DNA of 64,000 nt from Algorimicrobium algoritergicola. GTDB lineage: Bacteria; Bacteroidota; Bacteroidia; Flavobacteriales; Flavobacteriaceae. The stretch spans positions 372,001 through 436,000 of the forward strand of contig NZ_VSKL01000001.1 in NCBI RefSeq assembly GCF_008086165.1, read 5' to 3'. The notes beneath the pieces were generated by a model. It was not told the origin of the DNA. It worked only from the letters and a program-made list of their open reading frames with translations, and made no database searches. Shown here piece after piece: positions 9,164 to 18,972 of this stretch. Each line of letters begins with the position of its first letter. The first letter of the stretch is position 1. The position numbers and the translations under genes were made by a program.

Positions 9164-10450
9164 TTAATCTAGTTGTGTAATTAAATCTTCAGGTGTGGAT
9201 TCTAGACTATTAGAATTTTGAACATTTATAGCGTCCAATTGTGATTTTATGGGTTCAATAAAGTCTAAATATCTGGTTTTTAAACTATCAGAAATAGGTT
9301 CTGCTTCTGGTAATTTTTGTTTAAATGGATCTACTTGTTTTCCATTTTTCCAAAAACGGTAGCAAACGTGAGGGCCAGACGTATTTCCAGTCATTCCTAC
9401 CCAACCAATAACATCACCTTGTTTTACATATTGACCAACCTTTACATTTTGGCTTTTCATATGTAAATACTGCGTTTCGTATGCTGAATTATGTCTGATT
9501 TTTACATAATTCCCATTACCTCGTGTATAAGCAGATTTGGTAACCGTTCCGTTAGCAGTGGAACGAATAGGGGTTCCTATATTGGCGGAAAAATCGGTTC
9601 CTTTATGTGGTCTGATTTTATTACCGTAAAGCGCAATACGTCTTTTTAAATTATATCGCGATGAAATACGTTTGTATTCCACAGGCGCTTTTAAAAAGGC
9701 ACGACGTAAATTTTTAGCTTCGTCATTAAAATAATCACGAATCCCTTTTACGGTATCTGTTTCAAATTCAAATGCATAAAATGGTTCACTTTTATGATCA
9801 AAATACGCAGCTTTAATATTATCAATTCCGGCATAAATAGTATCATCAATATACTTATCGGTATAAATTATTTTAAAATGATCGCCTTTCTGAAGTCTCG
9901 TAAAATCTATTGTCCAAGCATAAATATCAGACATTTTATATGCTAATATTAGACTTTTGCCACCATCGGAAAGTGTTTGAGACAAATCGCTATTAATTAC
10001 TCCTGCAAATTCCTTTTCAACATACGTTATCGGTTTTCGGCTGGTAAAGGCATGAATGGAGTCTTGAAAATTAAGAACCACATATTCTTCACGATTAGGC
10101 TGATAAATAAAAGAAAGGGCTTGCTGCAACGAATCTTTAGAGCATAAAACCGTGTATGGTTTTCCTAATTGCAGTTTTCTAATATCAAAATCTTTTTTAG
10201 TTTGTTCTGCAATTTCAAAAATTTTCGGGTAGCCCACTTTATAGCGCTCCATGATAACACCAAAACTATCTCCTTTACGAATAGTATCACGTTTAACAAC
10301 GTAGTCGTTCAGGTTAAAACCAAATTCCTTCAGTTCCTCTGGTGGAATAATAGCTGCAAATTCATCTTCAAAAACAGGTTCTGGCTTGTCGTCCTTACAG
10401 CTTACCAATGTAACCAATAAGGCAAAAAGAATTATACATTCTCTCCCCAT
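9164..10450 (-). CDS. M23-family peptidase lipoprotein with HxC zinc motif
   Basis: About 428 residues when started at ATG 10448-10450, which gives a lipoprotein signal ending VTLVSC followed by KDDKPEP. An in-frame ATG at 10474 would add eight residues including several basic ones, and cannot be excluded; longer starts are unlikely. The region after residue 50 ([13 protein letters not shown]) looks LysM/OapA-like. The C-terminal M23 domain has [13 protein letters not shown] (first His and Asp ligands) and YLHMKSQ. The final motif is GPHVCYRFW, where most M23 enzymes have HLHF/HLHY. The gene overlaps the upstream dioxygenase gene by 19 bp and sits 4 bp before pgi. It probably cuts or remodels peptidoglycan cross-links. 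Confidence 0.85.
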   Translation of the reverse strand: MGRECIILFALLVTLVSCKDDKPEPVFEDEFAAIIPPEELKEFGFNLNDYVVKRDTIRKGDSFGVIMERYKVGYPKIFEIAEQTKKDFDIRKLQLGKPYTVLCSKDSLQQALSFIYQPNREEYVVLNFQDSIHAFTSRKPITYVEKEFAGVINSDLSQTLSDGGKSLILAYKMSDIYAWTIDFTRLQKGDHFKIIYTDKYIDDTIYAGIDNIKAAYFDHKSEPFYAFEFETDTVKGIRDYFNDEAKNLRRAFLKAPVEYKRISSRYNLKRRIALYGNKIRPHKGTDFSANIGTPIRSTANGTVTKSAYTRGNGNYVKIRHNSAYETQYLHMKSQNVKVGQYVKQGDVIGWVGMTGNTSGPHVCYRFWKNGKQVDPFKQKLPEAEPISDSLKTRYLDFIEPIKSQLDAINVQNSNSLESTPEDLITQLD

Positions 10451-11349
10451 TCTGCTAATTCTTTTTCGCTCCATAATTCTGGAAAAAATATTCGTCTTTG
10501 ATATTTTGGATGCATATATTTTACCCATTCGCTTCCTCCTGTTGCTTCTGTGGTTTTACCACCAATATTTAAATAATGGTTGGCGGTATTGTAATGTGCC
10601 ATAACCCATTTAATATTTACGGTATGGTCATAATGACGCATGGCATTTACTAAATCTTTATTTGTTCTAACAGCTTCTGGCAATTCTTTAAACTTAGTCC
10701 AAAGATTACTAGTGTTGTAGAATTTCGCAAATCTAATAAATTCCTCTTTGTATCGTTCTTCAAAAACTGTTAATAAATAGCTTTTTTTACCAGTTTTGTA
10801 GTCTTTTCCTGCAGCTTGCCAATATAAATGCTCAAAAGCATGCTCAAAAGGTGTATTTCTATCAATGGTTTCACGAAAACGATTATCTATTAAATTGATT
10901 AATTCTGTAGATGAAATTTCAATTTTTCGGTATTGGGCACTTTGAAAACCACTTGCAGGCGTTAAGGTTGTTCTAAACTTATTGTATTGTTCCACGTCCA
11001 TTCCTTCACGCATGATTTCAAATGACGAAGTAAGCATATCAAAATAACGACTCACACGCATTAATTTTGTTGAAAAGAAATCGGCTGTCAGTTTTTCGGC
11101 AGTTGCAACCTGATCAATTTCCCAAAGAATCATTTTAAACAGTAATTCGTTTATTTGATGATACATGATAAATACCATTTCATCTGGTAAAACGGTACGC
11201 TGCGTTTGTAAATCTAAAAGTGCATCTGTTTGAATGTAATCCCAATAATTTATAGGCTTACTATATAACAAGCCTTGTAAGTGTACATCTAAATCTTGAC
11301 CTATATTATCAAACTTTTCTTTTAGTTGGTTGGTTATGTCGGTATTCAT
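10432..11349 (-). CDS. Tryptophan 2,3-dioxygenase family protein
   Basis: 305 residues. Family hallmarks are the distal His in YHQINELLFK (H64), the substrate-carboxylate Arg region NKFRTTLTPASGFQSAQYR (R126), and a proximal haem His candidate H250 in WVMAH, followed by a degenerate glycine loop ATGGSEW where classical enzymes have GTGGSSG. This is therefore a divergent member; oxidative opening of tryptophan to N-formylkynurenine is likely but not certain. It lies 4 bp downstream of the DUF3108 gene and overlaps the M23 gene. The tyrosine-degradation pair hppD-hmgA lies just upstream but is separated by a terminator. No kynurenine pathway partner is visible. Confidence 0.82.
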   Translation of the reverse strand: MNTDITNQLKEKFDNIGQDLDVHLQGLLYSKPINYWDYIQTDALLDLQTQRTVLPDEMVFIMYHQINELLFKMILWEIDQVATAEKLTADFFSTKLMRVSRYFDMLTSSFEIMREGMDVEQYNKFRTTLTPASGFQSAQYRKIEISSTELINLIDNRFRETIDRNTPFEHAFEHLYWQAAGKDYKTGKKSYLLTVFEERYKEEFIRFAKFYNTSNLWTKFKELPEAVRTNKDLVNAMRHYDHTVNIKWVMAHYNTANHYLNIGGKTTEATGGSEWVKYMHPKYQRRIFFPELWSEKELAEWGENV

Positions 11350-11353
11350 GCTA

Positions 11354-12136
11354 CTAATTTTTTACTATAATATTAAAAGGGTGTTTTAAGCCTTTAAAAG
11401 CATCCAAATCCGCTCTTAAAGAACCTACAGCCAAATCGGCTTTAATACGTAAAGGTATTCTATTTTTATCATTTGAAACCCATAATGTAAGGCTTTCTTC
11501 TTCTTTAAAAACACGACCTGCCATTACATACGGTCTAAATTTCAAGGTGTTTACTTTTCCAAAATTGGTATTAATTATTTCGGTTCCTAGATAGCGCAAT
11601 TTAAAACCATAATTTTCTTCATCAAAAAACATATTAACCTCCACTTCATCGTTTATTTTCAAGTTTTCAATATCCAGATTATTACGCAAATAATAAAATG
11701 TAGATACCATATCTTGAATATTTGGTTTTGTATCAAAGGTCTTTTTTTTATTATGTTTTATGTTATTTACATGAGCCTTATGGTTGTTTTGGTCGAATTC
11801 TATTTCAATATTCTTGGTATGACCACCTTCATCAATATCTCTGATAAACTTATAAGGCACATTCAATTTTTTATCAAAATAACTCTCGTACCTATCCTTC
11901 ACTGCAAAAAACCAACTAACGGCTCCAGTGGTCCAGCCCTTGCCTACTACATGGTAAACGGGTTTGTTTTTATACATAGATTCGTTAACGGTAAGGGTGG
12001 CTTCTCCGGCTTTCATCCATCCGCTATAACTCATTTCAAATCGAAACCATTCACCTGTATCAAAGGCACTTTCTATTTGGGAAAATGCGGTGTTTAAGGA
12101 AACAATGGCGATTATAGTTAAAAGTATTTTTTTCAT
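11354..12136 (-). CDS. DUF3108 domain-containing secreted protein
   Basis: 260 residues with a cleavable signal peptide (about 1-19, ending TAFSQ). The mature part is an all-beta protein of the DUF3108 type, with the opening GEWFRFEMSYSGWMKAGEA and a later TLKFRPYVMAGRVF...LTLWVSND block, which are typical of the family in Bacteroidota. Function is not established for the family; a periplasmic or outer-membrane lipid- or OMP-related role is a common guess. It is the first gene of the unit that continues with the dioxygenase (4-bp gap), M23 lipoprotein and pgi. The 140-bp gap upstream holds the hppD terminator and presumably this operon's promoter, though no clean consensus is visible. Confidence 0.8.
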   Translation of the reverse strand: MKKILLTIIAIVSLNTAFSQIESAFDTGEWFRFEMSYSGWMKAGEATLTVNESMYKNKPVYHVVGKGWTTGAVSWFFAVKDRYESYFDKKLNVPYKFIRDIDEGGHTKNIEIEFDQNNHKAHVNNIKHNKKKTFDTKPNIQDMVSTFYYLRNNLDIENLKINDEVEVNMFFDEENYGFKLRYLGTEIINTNFGKVNTLKFRPYVMAGRVFKEEESLTLWVSNDKNRIPLRIKADLAVGSLRADLDAFKGLKHPFNIIVKN

Positions 12137-12216
12137 AAGCTTAATTCTAATTGTAAATACAACAATAACGTTGTTTTTCCTTATAGATTACAAATAGTAT
12201 TCCAAAAATATAATAC

Positions 12217-12251
12217 AAAAAAACTCCATCGATAATTGTGATAGAGTTTTT
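12217..12251 (-). terminator. Intrinsic terminator after hppD
   Basis: The stem AAAAACTC/GAGTTTTT with one mismatch, then ATC/GAT, closes a 9-nt loop. The minus-strand tail is T-rich. It ends the hmgA-hppD unit 26 bp past the hppD stop and separates it from the DUF3108 operon. Confidence 0.8.
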
Positions 12252-12276
12252 ATAATGTTCATATACGTATTAGGTA

Positions 12277-13440
12277 TTAAAGCGTTCCTCTTAAAACCTG
12301 CTCACGCTCTATAGACTCAAAAAGTGCTTTAAAGTTTCCAGCTCCAAAACCTTTGGCTCCCATACGTTGAATAATTTCAAAGAATAAAGTTGGTCTATCT
12401 TCAACTGGTTTGGTGAAAATTTGTAATAAGTAACCTTCTTCATCTGCATCAATCATAATGCCTAATGATTTTAGCTTTTCAATGTCTTCACGTAATTCGT
12501 GGCTAAATTCTTCTAAACGTCCTGGTACAGATTTATAATAGGATTCTGGAGGTGTGGATAAAAACTCAACACCGCGAGAACGTAAATCGGATACGGTTGA
12601 AATAATATCATCCGTTGCTACGGCTATGTGCTGAACACCTGGTCCTTCATAAAAATCTAAATACTCTTCAATTTGGGATTTCTTTTTACCTTTTGCAGGT
12701 TCATTAATTGGGAATTTTATACGACCATTTCCATTACTCATAACCTTACTCATTAAAGCCGAATACTCCGTGTGGATTTGCTTATCATCAAAGGACAAGA
12801 AATTAACAAATCCCATAACGTCTTCATACCATTTTACCCAAGTATTCATTTCACCCCAACCTACGTTGCCAACCATGTGGTCTATAAATTTTAAACCGGT
12901 TGCTTTTGGGTTATAGTCGGATTTCCATTCTACAAAACCTGGCAGAAACTTCCCGTTGTAGTTTTTACGTTCTACAAACATATGTACGGTTTCTCCGTAG
13001 GTATAAATTCCAGCACGAACTACTTCACCATGTTCGTCTTTTTCGACGGTTGGTTCCATATAAGATTTAGCACCACGTTTGATCGTTTCTTCATAAGCAC
13101 TTCTAGCATCATCTACCCATAAAGCAACAACTTTTACACCATCACCATGTTTTACAATATGATCGTTAATGGGTGATGAACTTGTTAAAGGCGTGGTTAA
13201 AACCAAACGAATTTTATCTTGCTTTAATACATAACTCACCTTATCTCTAGATCCTGTTTCCAATCCACGATATGCATAAGATTGAAATCCGAAAGCTGTT
13301 TTATAAAAATGGGCTGCTTGCTTGGCGTTACCAACGTAAAACTCCACGTAATCGGTCCCTAATAATGGCAGAAAGTCTTGCGCGTCATCAAATATTTTTT
13401 CCAATCCGTATTCTACTGATTTTATCTCTTTTTTACTCAT
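12277..13440 (-). CDS. hppD: 4-hydroxyphenylpyruvate dioxygenase
   Basis: 387 residues, normal family length. It converts 4-hydroxyphenylpyruvate to homogentisate in tyrosine catabolism, using a non-haem Fe(II) held by two His and one Glu. These are visible as IDHMVGNV (first His), GVQHIAVATDD (second His) and FFEIIQRMGAKGFGAGNFKA (Glu plus the C-terminal gating helix). The N-terminal vicinal-oxygen-chelate repeat begins GTDYVEFYVGN. hmgA lies 86 bp upstream on the same strand and makes the next enzyme of the pathway, so the pair forms a tyrosine-to-maleylacetoacetate module. A terminator follows. No transcriptional regulator is adjacent. Confidence 0.96.
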   Translation of the reverse strand: MSKKEIKSVEYGLEKIFDDAQDFLPLLGTDYVEFYVGNAKQAAHFYKTAFGFQSYAYRGLETGSRDKVSYVLKQDKIRLVLTTPLTSSSPINDHIVKHGDGVKVVALWVDDARSAYEETIKRGAKSYMEPTVEKDEHGEVVRAGIYTYGETVHMFVERKNYNGKFLPGFVEWKSDYNPKATGLKFIDHMVGNVGWGEMNTWVKWYEDVMGFVNFLSFDDKQIHTEYSALMSKVMSNGNGRIKFPINEPAKGKKKSQIEEYLDFYEGPGVQHIAVATDDIISTVSDLRSRGVEFLSTPPESYYKSVPGRLEEFSHELREDIEKLKSLGIMIDADEEGYLLQIFTKPVEDRPTLFFEIIQRMGAKGFGAGNFKALFESIEREQVLRGTL

Positions 13441-13526
13441 AATTCGGTATTTTTTACTGCGTTAAGCCAGTTAATTGGTAACGCTTGTATTTTATGTTGT
13501 TATAACTTTGTTTTACTTCTAAACTA

Positions 13527-14687
13527 TTAATGTTCTAGCCACGATTTGTAATAATCTTCATCAGCAATTTTCATAGCTTCTTCAGTGACTTGCAATGGCT
13601 TGAAGGTATCTACCATAACGGCTAATTCTTCGGTTTCAGTTTTTCCTATACTACGCTCTGCTGCTCCTGGGTGCGGACCATGTGGAATACCTGCTGGATG
13701 CAAGGAAATATGACCTGCATCAATATCATTTCGACTCATGAAATCGCCATCTACATAATACAACACCTCATCACTATCTATATTACTGTGATTGTATGGT
13801 GCTGGCACAGAATCTGGATGATAATCATACAAACGTGGAACAAAACTACAGACTACAAAAGCTGCCGTTTCAAATGTTTGATGCACTGGAGGCGGCTGAT
13901 GAATGCGACCTGTTATGGGCTCGAAATCGTGAATTGAAAAGGCATATGGATAATTAAAACCATCATAACCTACAACATCAAAAGGATGTGAGGCATAAAC
14001 CATTTCAAAAATATCGTCTTGTTTTTTGACTTTTATTAAAAAATCACCTGATTCATTATGAGTTTCTAATTCGTGAGGTTGTCTTAAATCACGTTCACAA
14101 AAAGGGGAATGTTCTAATAATTGACCAAACCAATTTCTGTACCGTTTTGGTGTATAGATTGGATGTTTCGATTCTACTATAAAGAGTCGGTTATCTTCCG
14201 TATCGAAATCTATTTTATATATAACACCTCTTGGAATAACTAGATAATCACCATATTTGAAATCTAGATTACCAAGCATAGTACGCAGTTTTCCAGTCCC
14301 TTTATGGACAAAAATAAGCTCGTCTGAATCTGAATTTTTATAAAAATAATCCGTTGTAGATTGTTTTGGAGCGGCTAAAATTATACGACAATCGCTATTG
14401 ATTAAAACTGTTTTTCTACTGTCCAAAAAATCATTTTCCGGTTTTACTTGAAAACCTCTAAAACGATAAGACTGAATGCTATTTTTTTTGGCTATTTTTG
14501 GCGCAACACTATATTGCTTTTTTATTTCTTTTACTTGTGTTGGGCGCTGTTCATGGTAAGAGTTTGTGGACATTCCATCAAAACCAACAGTACCAAAAAG
14601 TTGTTCGTAATACAGGCTACCATCCGACTTCCTAAATTGGGTATGGCGTTTGGGCGGAATTTTCCCTAATTTATGATAAAAAGGCAT
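13527..14687 (-). CDS. hmgA: Homogentisate 1,2-dioxygenase
   Basis: 386 residues. It opens the homogentisate ring to maleylacetoacetate with a cupin-held Fe(II). Motifs include FDVVGYDGFNYPYAFSIHDF, the metal-site region GRIHQPPPVHQTFE, and the C-terminal HPAGIPHGPHPGAAE with several metal or active-site histidines. It is slightly shorter than the roughly 430-residue proteobacterial and eukaryotic enzymes, as is common for Bacteroidota members. It lies upstream of hppD on the same strand. In the 250-bp gap upstream, TATCTTTA at 14750-14757 (minus) matches the -7 consensus at all but the last base and is the best promoter candidate. Confidence 0.94.
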   Translation of the reverse strand: MPFYHKLGKIPPKRHTQFRKSDGSLYYEQLFGTVGFDGMSTNSYHEQRPTQVKEIKKQYSVAPKIAKKNSIQSYRFRGFQVKPENDFLDSRKTVLINSDCRIILAAPKQSTTDYFYKNSDSDELIFVHKGTGKLRTMLGNLDFKYGDYLVIPRGVIYKIDFDTEDNRLFIVESKHPIYTPKRYRNWFGQLLEHSPFCERDLRQPHELETHNESGDFLIKVKKQDDIFEMVYASHPFDVVGYDGFNYPYAFSIHDFEPITGRIHQPPPVHQTFETAAFVVCSFVPRLYDYHPDSVPAPYNHSNIDSDEVLYYVDGDFMSRNDIDAGHISLHPAGIPHGPHPGAAERSIGKTETEELAVMVDTFKPLQVTEEAMKIADEDYYKSWLEH

Positions 14688-14937
14688 GTTTTAATTATTT
14701 TTAAATTGGGCGTTAGTTCTTTTGAAATAACACCACATTATAAACTACATAAAGATACTAAAATAAATGTGATTATACCGATAAAACTCGGATTTGAAAA
14801 CTTTACAAACGTGCAGATTATTCTGGATTTCTTTTAATAAGAAACTGAAGATGGGCTAATAAGTCAATCCAAAAATGTGTCATTGTTTTACAAATATCGA
14901 AAAAAAATATGACATAATATTAAAATCCAAAAGGTCT

Positions 14938-17169
14938 TTAAAACCAGAAACCTAAATTAAAAAACCAGATACTTTTTTTCACTTCTGGGGACCATGTGTA
15001 TTTAGCTTCTATAGGTCCAATAAATGTTTGCATAGAATAACCAATGGCATAACCTGTATAGTTTGGCGTTGTAAACCATTCACCTGAATCGAAAATATTA
15101 TCAGCAACATTTGCAAAATTTGCTGCTCCAATAATATGATGGTTTTTAAACAACTCATAGTCTATAGTCAGCGCTGCTTTTACAAAGCTATTTCCGGGGA
15201 TGGACAAATAATCATACCCATAAAACGAGGTGAAATTATTTATGAAATTATTCCCATAACCTCCAAGAACAAAATCTAAATATGGCGAGGTATCCTCTCC
15301 TATTTTAAAGCCACCTTGTGTGGTTATGTTTCCGGAAAATTTACCGAAACTTTTAGCATACCCCATAGTAGCCTTACCTATAGAAAATTCTGAAAAGCTA
15401 TTGTTGAAATCTGACGAATATAAATACAAATGAAAGTCTCCATCAAAGAGAAAGCCTTCATTTGGAAAGTATTTATTGTCATAAGTATCTAGCTTCAATT
15501 TCCCGTAAACACTTAAATAATCACTATTATCAAACGTTGTTTCCTCTTTGTTACTTAAGGTTAAAATAGTTTCTGTAGTAAGTTTAAACCGTTTGTGTTC
15601 TGCTCCTAAAGTTAGTGCAAAATCATTACCCAATAAAGTCTGCGCATAAAACTGATTGGTAAAGTCATCTATTTCAACATCTAATTTATTAACATTTATA
15701 CCCATCAAATCTTCATCTGACAGTAAGGATGTAGCTGGAACATTCTTTTTAAATTGGTTGTAGCGTGATGTAATTCCAATACTCCAATAAAAACCTTTGT
15801 CTATATAATATTCAAAATTATACCGAATATTATCGCCCAATACAAAGTCTAAAGAAGCAACATCATCATTAAGTAATAAGCGTTTTCTGGTTAAATTTAG
15901 TAAAACACCTGTTTTATAAAGATCGTCATAATGCAAGCCTACCTTGAAAAATGTTCGTGTTTGGGTTTCTAATACGGATACATCTAAATCATATTCTCCC
16001 TCGTTTTCCGTAGGATGCAATTGGTAAACAACAGAAGCAAAATTATTGGTTGCAGCCAAATTATTAACACCCTCTACAAAAGTGGTATACTCAATTTTCT
16101 TTTCTGGTTTAATTTTCAATTTACCAATAACGTACGCGCGCGAGTATTTTTCATTCCCAGAAATATTAATGGTATTCACCCGAATACTATCAATAACCTT
16201 AATAACAGTAGCTTTCTTGGGTTTGACTACCTGCTGATTAACTATTTTATTTAGATCGGCAATTTTCTTTTTTGTGGCTAGCTCACCCTTTTCAATAATT
16301 TTACTGCCATCACTAAATGATATAACGGTATAGTCCGTAATATCAGGTTTAATATAAATATCCGTTTTTTTAGATTTCAACTTCATATCGTTAATGGTCC
16401 GATAATTATTAATTTGAAGTATAATATCTGGAGCAGAACGTAATTCTTCGCGCGTTGCTAAATCATCCTGAACATCCACACCAATAATAATATCCATGCC
16501 TTTAGCTTTTAACTCATCAATGGGATAATTATTTACCACACCACCATCTATTAATATTTGGTCGTCTATAATTACCGGTTGAAATAAAGATGGAAAAGCT
16601 CCACTGGCCACAATGGATTGCGCTAAACTTCCTTTATCTAAAACCACGGCTTGTCCTGTTTCTACATTGGTTGCAATACAGAAAAATGGTATTGGCAATT
16701 TACTGAAGTCTTCTACATCACTTACATGCAAGGTTAGTTTTGATAGTAAACTTAATGTATTTTGACCTCTAAATAAGGCAGATGGTAATTTTAATTTAAA
16801 TTTATCAAAAGGTAAAGTAAGGGCGTATTTTTCAGAATTATCACGCTCATAAAATGTTTTAGCGGCTCGCGGCAAATTATCATTAATAATCTTATCAAAA
16901 TCCACATCCCGGAAAATTGTATCTATTTGCTTTCCTGAATACCCAGCGGCATATAAGGATCCAATAATAGCTCCCATACTAGTTCCTGCCACATAATCTA
17001 TACGAATCCCTAAACTATCTATCACTTTTAAAACACCAATATGTGCCAAGCCTTTGGCTCCACCACCACTTAAAACCAAACCGACTTTAGGGTCTACTGT
17101 GGAATCCTGATTTTGCGAAAAACCGGTTATGAAGATGAAAAAACAAAAGACTATTAATGTATACTTCAT
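14938..17169 (-). CDS. Patatin-like phospholipase with POTRA and Omp85-type barrel
   Basis: 743 residues with a signal peptide (about 1-19). The patatin domain spans about residues 28-300: oxyanion loop GGGAKG, nucleophile elbow GTSMG (S64) and catalytic Asp in DGGVVNNYP (D208), so a Ser-Asp dyad is intact. A POTRA-like segment follows at about 335-395 (INTINISGNEKYSRAYVIG), then a C-terminal beta-barrel resembling BamA/TamA and ending FFNLGFWF. This is the PlpD-like (type Vd) architecture, in which the barrel is thought to anchor or translocate the lipase. Its start overlaps the uvrC stop by 4 bp (ATGA), so translation is coupled. Confidence 0.9.
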   Translation of the reverse strand: MKYTLIVFCFFIFITGFSQNQDSTVDPKVGLVLSGGGAKGLAHIGVLKVIDSLGIRIDYVAGTSMGAIIGSLYAAGYSGKQIDTIFRDVDFDKIINDNLPRAAKTFYERDNSEKYALTLPFDKFKLKLPSALFRGQNTLSLLSKLTLHVSDVEDFSKLPIPFFCIATNVETGQAVVLDKGSLAQSIVASGAFPSLFQPVIIDDQILIDGGVVNNYPIDELKAKGMDIIIGVDVQDDLATREELRSAPDIILQINNYRTINDMKLKSKKTDIYIKPDITDYTVISFSDGSKIIEKGELATKKKIADLNKIVNQQVVKPKKATVIKVIDSIRVNTINISGNEKYSRAYVIGKLKIKPEKKIEYTTFVEGVNNLAATNNFASVVYQLHPTENEGEYDLDVSVLETQTRTFFKVGLHYDDLYKTGVLLNLTRKRLLLNDDVASLDFVLGDNIRYNFEYYIDKGFYWSIGITSRYNQFKKNVPATSLLSDEDLMGINVNKLDVEIDDFTNQFYAQTLLGNDFALTLGAEHKRFKLTTETILTLSNKEETTFDNSDYLSVYGKLKLDTYDNKYFPNEGFLFDGDFHLYLYSSDFNNSFSEFSIGKATMGYAKSFGKFSGNITTQGGFKIGEDTSPYLDFVLGGYGNNFINNFTSFYGYDYLSIPGNSFVKAALTIDYELFKNHHIIGAANFANVADNIFDSGEWFTTPNYTGYAIGYSMQTFIGPIEAKYTWSPEVKKSIWFFNLGFWF

Positions 17170-18959
17170 AAGTTGTGATAATAATTATAAATTTTGCTGG
17201 CACGTGCCACACCAACCAAAGCTTCCAATTCTTGTTTTGTTGCTTCTGAAACCCGTTTAACTGATTTAAAATGTTTTAATAAATCTACAATTGTTTTTTC
17301 GCCAATACCCGGAATCGTTTCTAACTCGGTATTTAACGCTGTTTTACTCCGTTTATTTCTGTGATGTTCAATTCCAAAACGGTGTGCTTCATTTCGTAAT
17401 TGCTGAATAATTTTCAGGGTTTCACTTTTTTTATCTAAATATAAGGGAATTGGGTCATCCGGATAGAATAATTCTTCCAAACGCTTTGCAATTCCGATTA
17501 TCGCAATTTTTCCTCGTAAATTTAAAGCATCCAAACTTTTTAATGCAGATGATAATTGCCCCTTACCTCCATCAATTATAATAAGCTGTGGCAAGGATTG
17601 ATCTTCATCTAGCAGACGTTTGTAGCGCCTAAAAACCACTTCTTCCATAGATGCGAAATCATCTGGACCTTCAACGGTTTTAATATTAAAATGTCTGTAA
17701 TCCTTTTTGCTAGGTTTTCCATTTTTAAAAACCACACAAGCGGCAACAGGATGCGTTCCTTGAATATTGGAGTTGTCAAAACATTCAATATGCCTAGGTT
17801 CTTCAGTTAAGCGTAAATCAGATTTCATTTGCGCCATAATACGATTTACATGTCTATCAGGATCGGTTATTTTTACTTGCTTAAAGCGTTCCATGCGGTA
17901 ATATTTCGCATTCCGAAGCGATAAATCTAATATATGCTTTTTATCGCCTAATTTGGGAATAGTTATTTTTAATTCTTCACCTAAATCAACGTTAAATGGC
18001 ACGTAAAGTTCTTTGGAATTGGAATTAAAACGTTGACGAATTTCGGTAATTGCCAATTCTAACAACTCCTTATCAGTTTCATCCAATTTCTTCTTAATTT
18101 CTAATGTATGCGAGCGAATAATGGAACCATAAGAAATCTGCAAAAAATTAATATAACCATAACCTTCATCACTCATAATTGAAAAGACATCCACATTGCT
18201 AATTTTTGGGTTTACAATGGTGGATTTGGCTTGGTAATTTTCAAGCACATCTATTTTCTCTTTAATTATTTGGGCTTCTTCAAATTGCATGTTGGCCGCC
18301 AATTCCTTCATTTGACTTTTAAATTGCACCAGAGAGGTTTTAAAATTTCCTTTCAGAATTTCCTTTATGGACGCAATATTATCTTGATATGAGGCTTCGG
18401 TTTGAAGGCCTTCACAGGGCCCTTTACAATTTCCTAAATGGTATTCTAAACAGACTTTATATTTTCCGGCGCTTATTTTTTCAGGTGATAAATCGTAAGT
18501 ACAGGTTCGTAATAAAAACAATCCACGAATTAAATCCAATAAGGTTGAAACCGTTTTCATACTGGTATATGGCCCAAAATATTCCGAACCATCTTTAATA
18601 ACCCGTCTGGTAGAAAATACACGTGGAAAACGTTCGTTTTTGATACAAATCCAAGGATACGATTTATCATCTTTCAGCAATACATTATAACGTGGCCGGT
18701 ACTTTTTTATCAGATTGTTTTCCAACAATAAGGCATCCGTTTCGGTATTAACAACTATATGCTTAATACTCGCAATTTTTTTTACCAAAACGCGTGTTTT
18801 ACCACTATCATGCGTTTTGGTAAAATATGAACTCACGCGTTTTTTTAAATTCTTTGCTTTACCTACATATAAAATCTTACCTTCGCTATCATAATATTGA
18901 TAAACACCAGGCTCATTTGGTAAGGTTTTTAATTGTATTTCTAAAGCAGTTTTAGGCAT
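17166..18959 (-). CDS. uvrC: Excinuclease ABC subunit C
   Basis: 597 residues from ATG at 18957-18959. It makes both incisions in nucleotide excision repair with UvrA and UvrB. The N-terminal GIY-YIG nuclease reads PGVYQYYDSEGKILYVGKAKNLKKR. A UVR motif follows at about 200-235 (FEEAQIIKEKI), then the RNase H-like domain with ECFDNSNIQGTHPVA and IIDGGKGQL, and C-terminal helix-hairpin-helix repeats (TIPGIGEKTIVDLL). A longer reading frame runs upstream to 19100, but the extra 47 residues are not UvrC-like and a TACCTTTG promoter element lies just 5 bp before this ATG. The downstream patatin gene overlaps it by 4 bp. Confidence 0.95.
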   Translation of the reverse strand: MPKTALEIQLKTLPNEPGVYQYYDSEGKILYVGKAKNLKKRVSSYFTKTHDSGKTRVLVKKIASIKHIVVNTETDALLLENNLIKKYRPRYNVLLKDDKSYPWICIKNERFPRVFSTRRVIKDGSEYFGPYTSMKTVSTLLDLIRGLFLLRTCTYDLSPEKISAGKYKVCLEYHLGNCKGPCEGLQTEASYQDNIASIKEILKGNFKTSLVQFKSQMKELAANMQFEEAQIIKEKIDVLENYQAKSTIVNPKISNVDVFSIMSDEGYGYINFLQISYGSIIRSHTLEIKKKLDETDKELLELAITEIRQRFNSNSKELYVPFNVDLGEELKITIPKLGDKKHILDLSLRNAKYYRMERFKQVKITDPDRHVNRIMAQMKSDLRLTEEPRHIECFDNSNIQGTHPVAACVVFKNGKPSKKDYRHFNIKTVEGPDDFASMEEVVFRRYKRLLDEDQSLPQLIIIDGGKGQLSSALKSLDALNLRGKIAIIGIAKRLEELFYPDDPIPLYLDKKSETLKIIQQLRNEAHRFGIEHHRNKRSKTALNTELETIPGIGEKTIVDLLKHFKSVKRVSEATKQELEALVGVARASKIYNYYHNL

Positions 18960-18964
18960 ATCTT

Positions 18965-18972
18965 CAAAGGTA
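18965..18972 (-). promoter_or_regulatory. Putative -7 element immediately before the uvrC start
   Basis: Reads TACCTTTG on the minus strand (TAnnTTTG). Only five bases separate it from the uvrC ATG, so transcription would begin at or almost at the start codon. No TTG at -33 is evident. Confidence 0.45.

Noticed and set aside
11714-12097. 127-codon plus-strand ORF opposite the DUF3108 gene
   Set aside because: Low-complexity translation with no family resemblance; the minus-strand gene has a signal peptide and family motifs.
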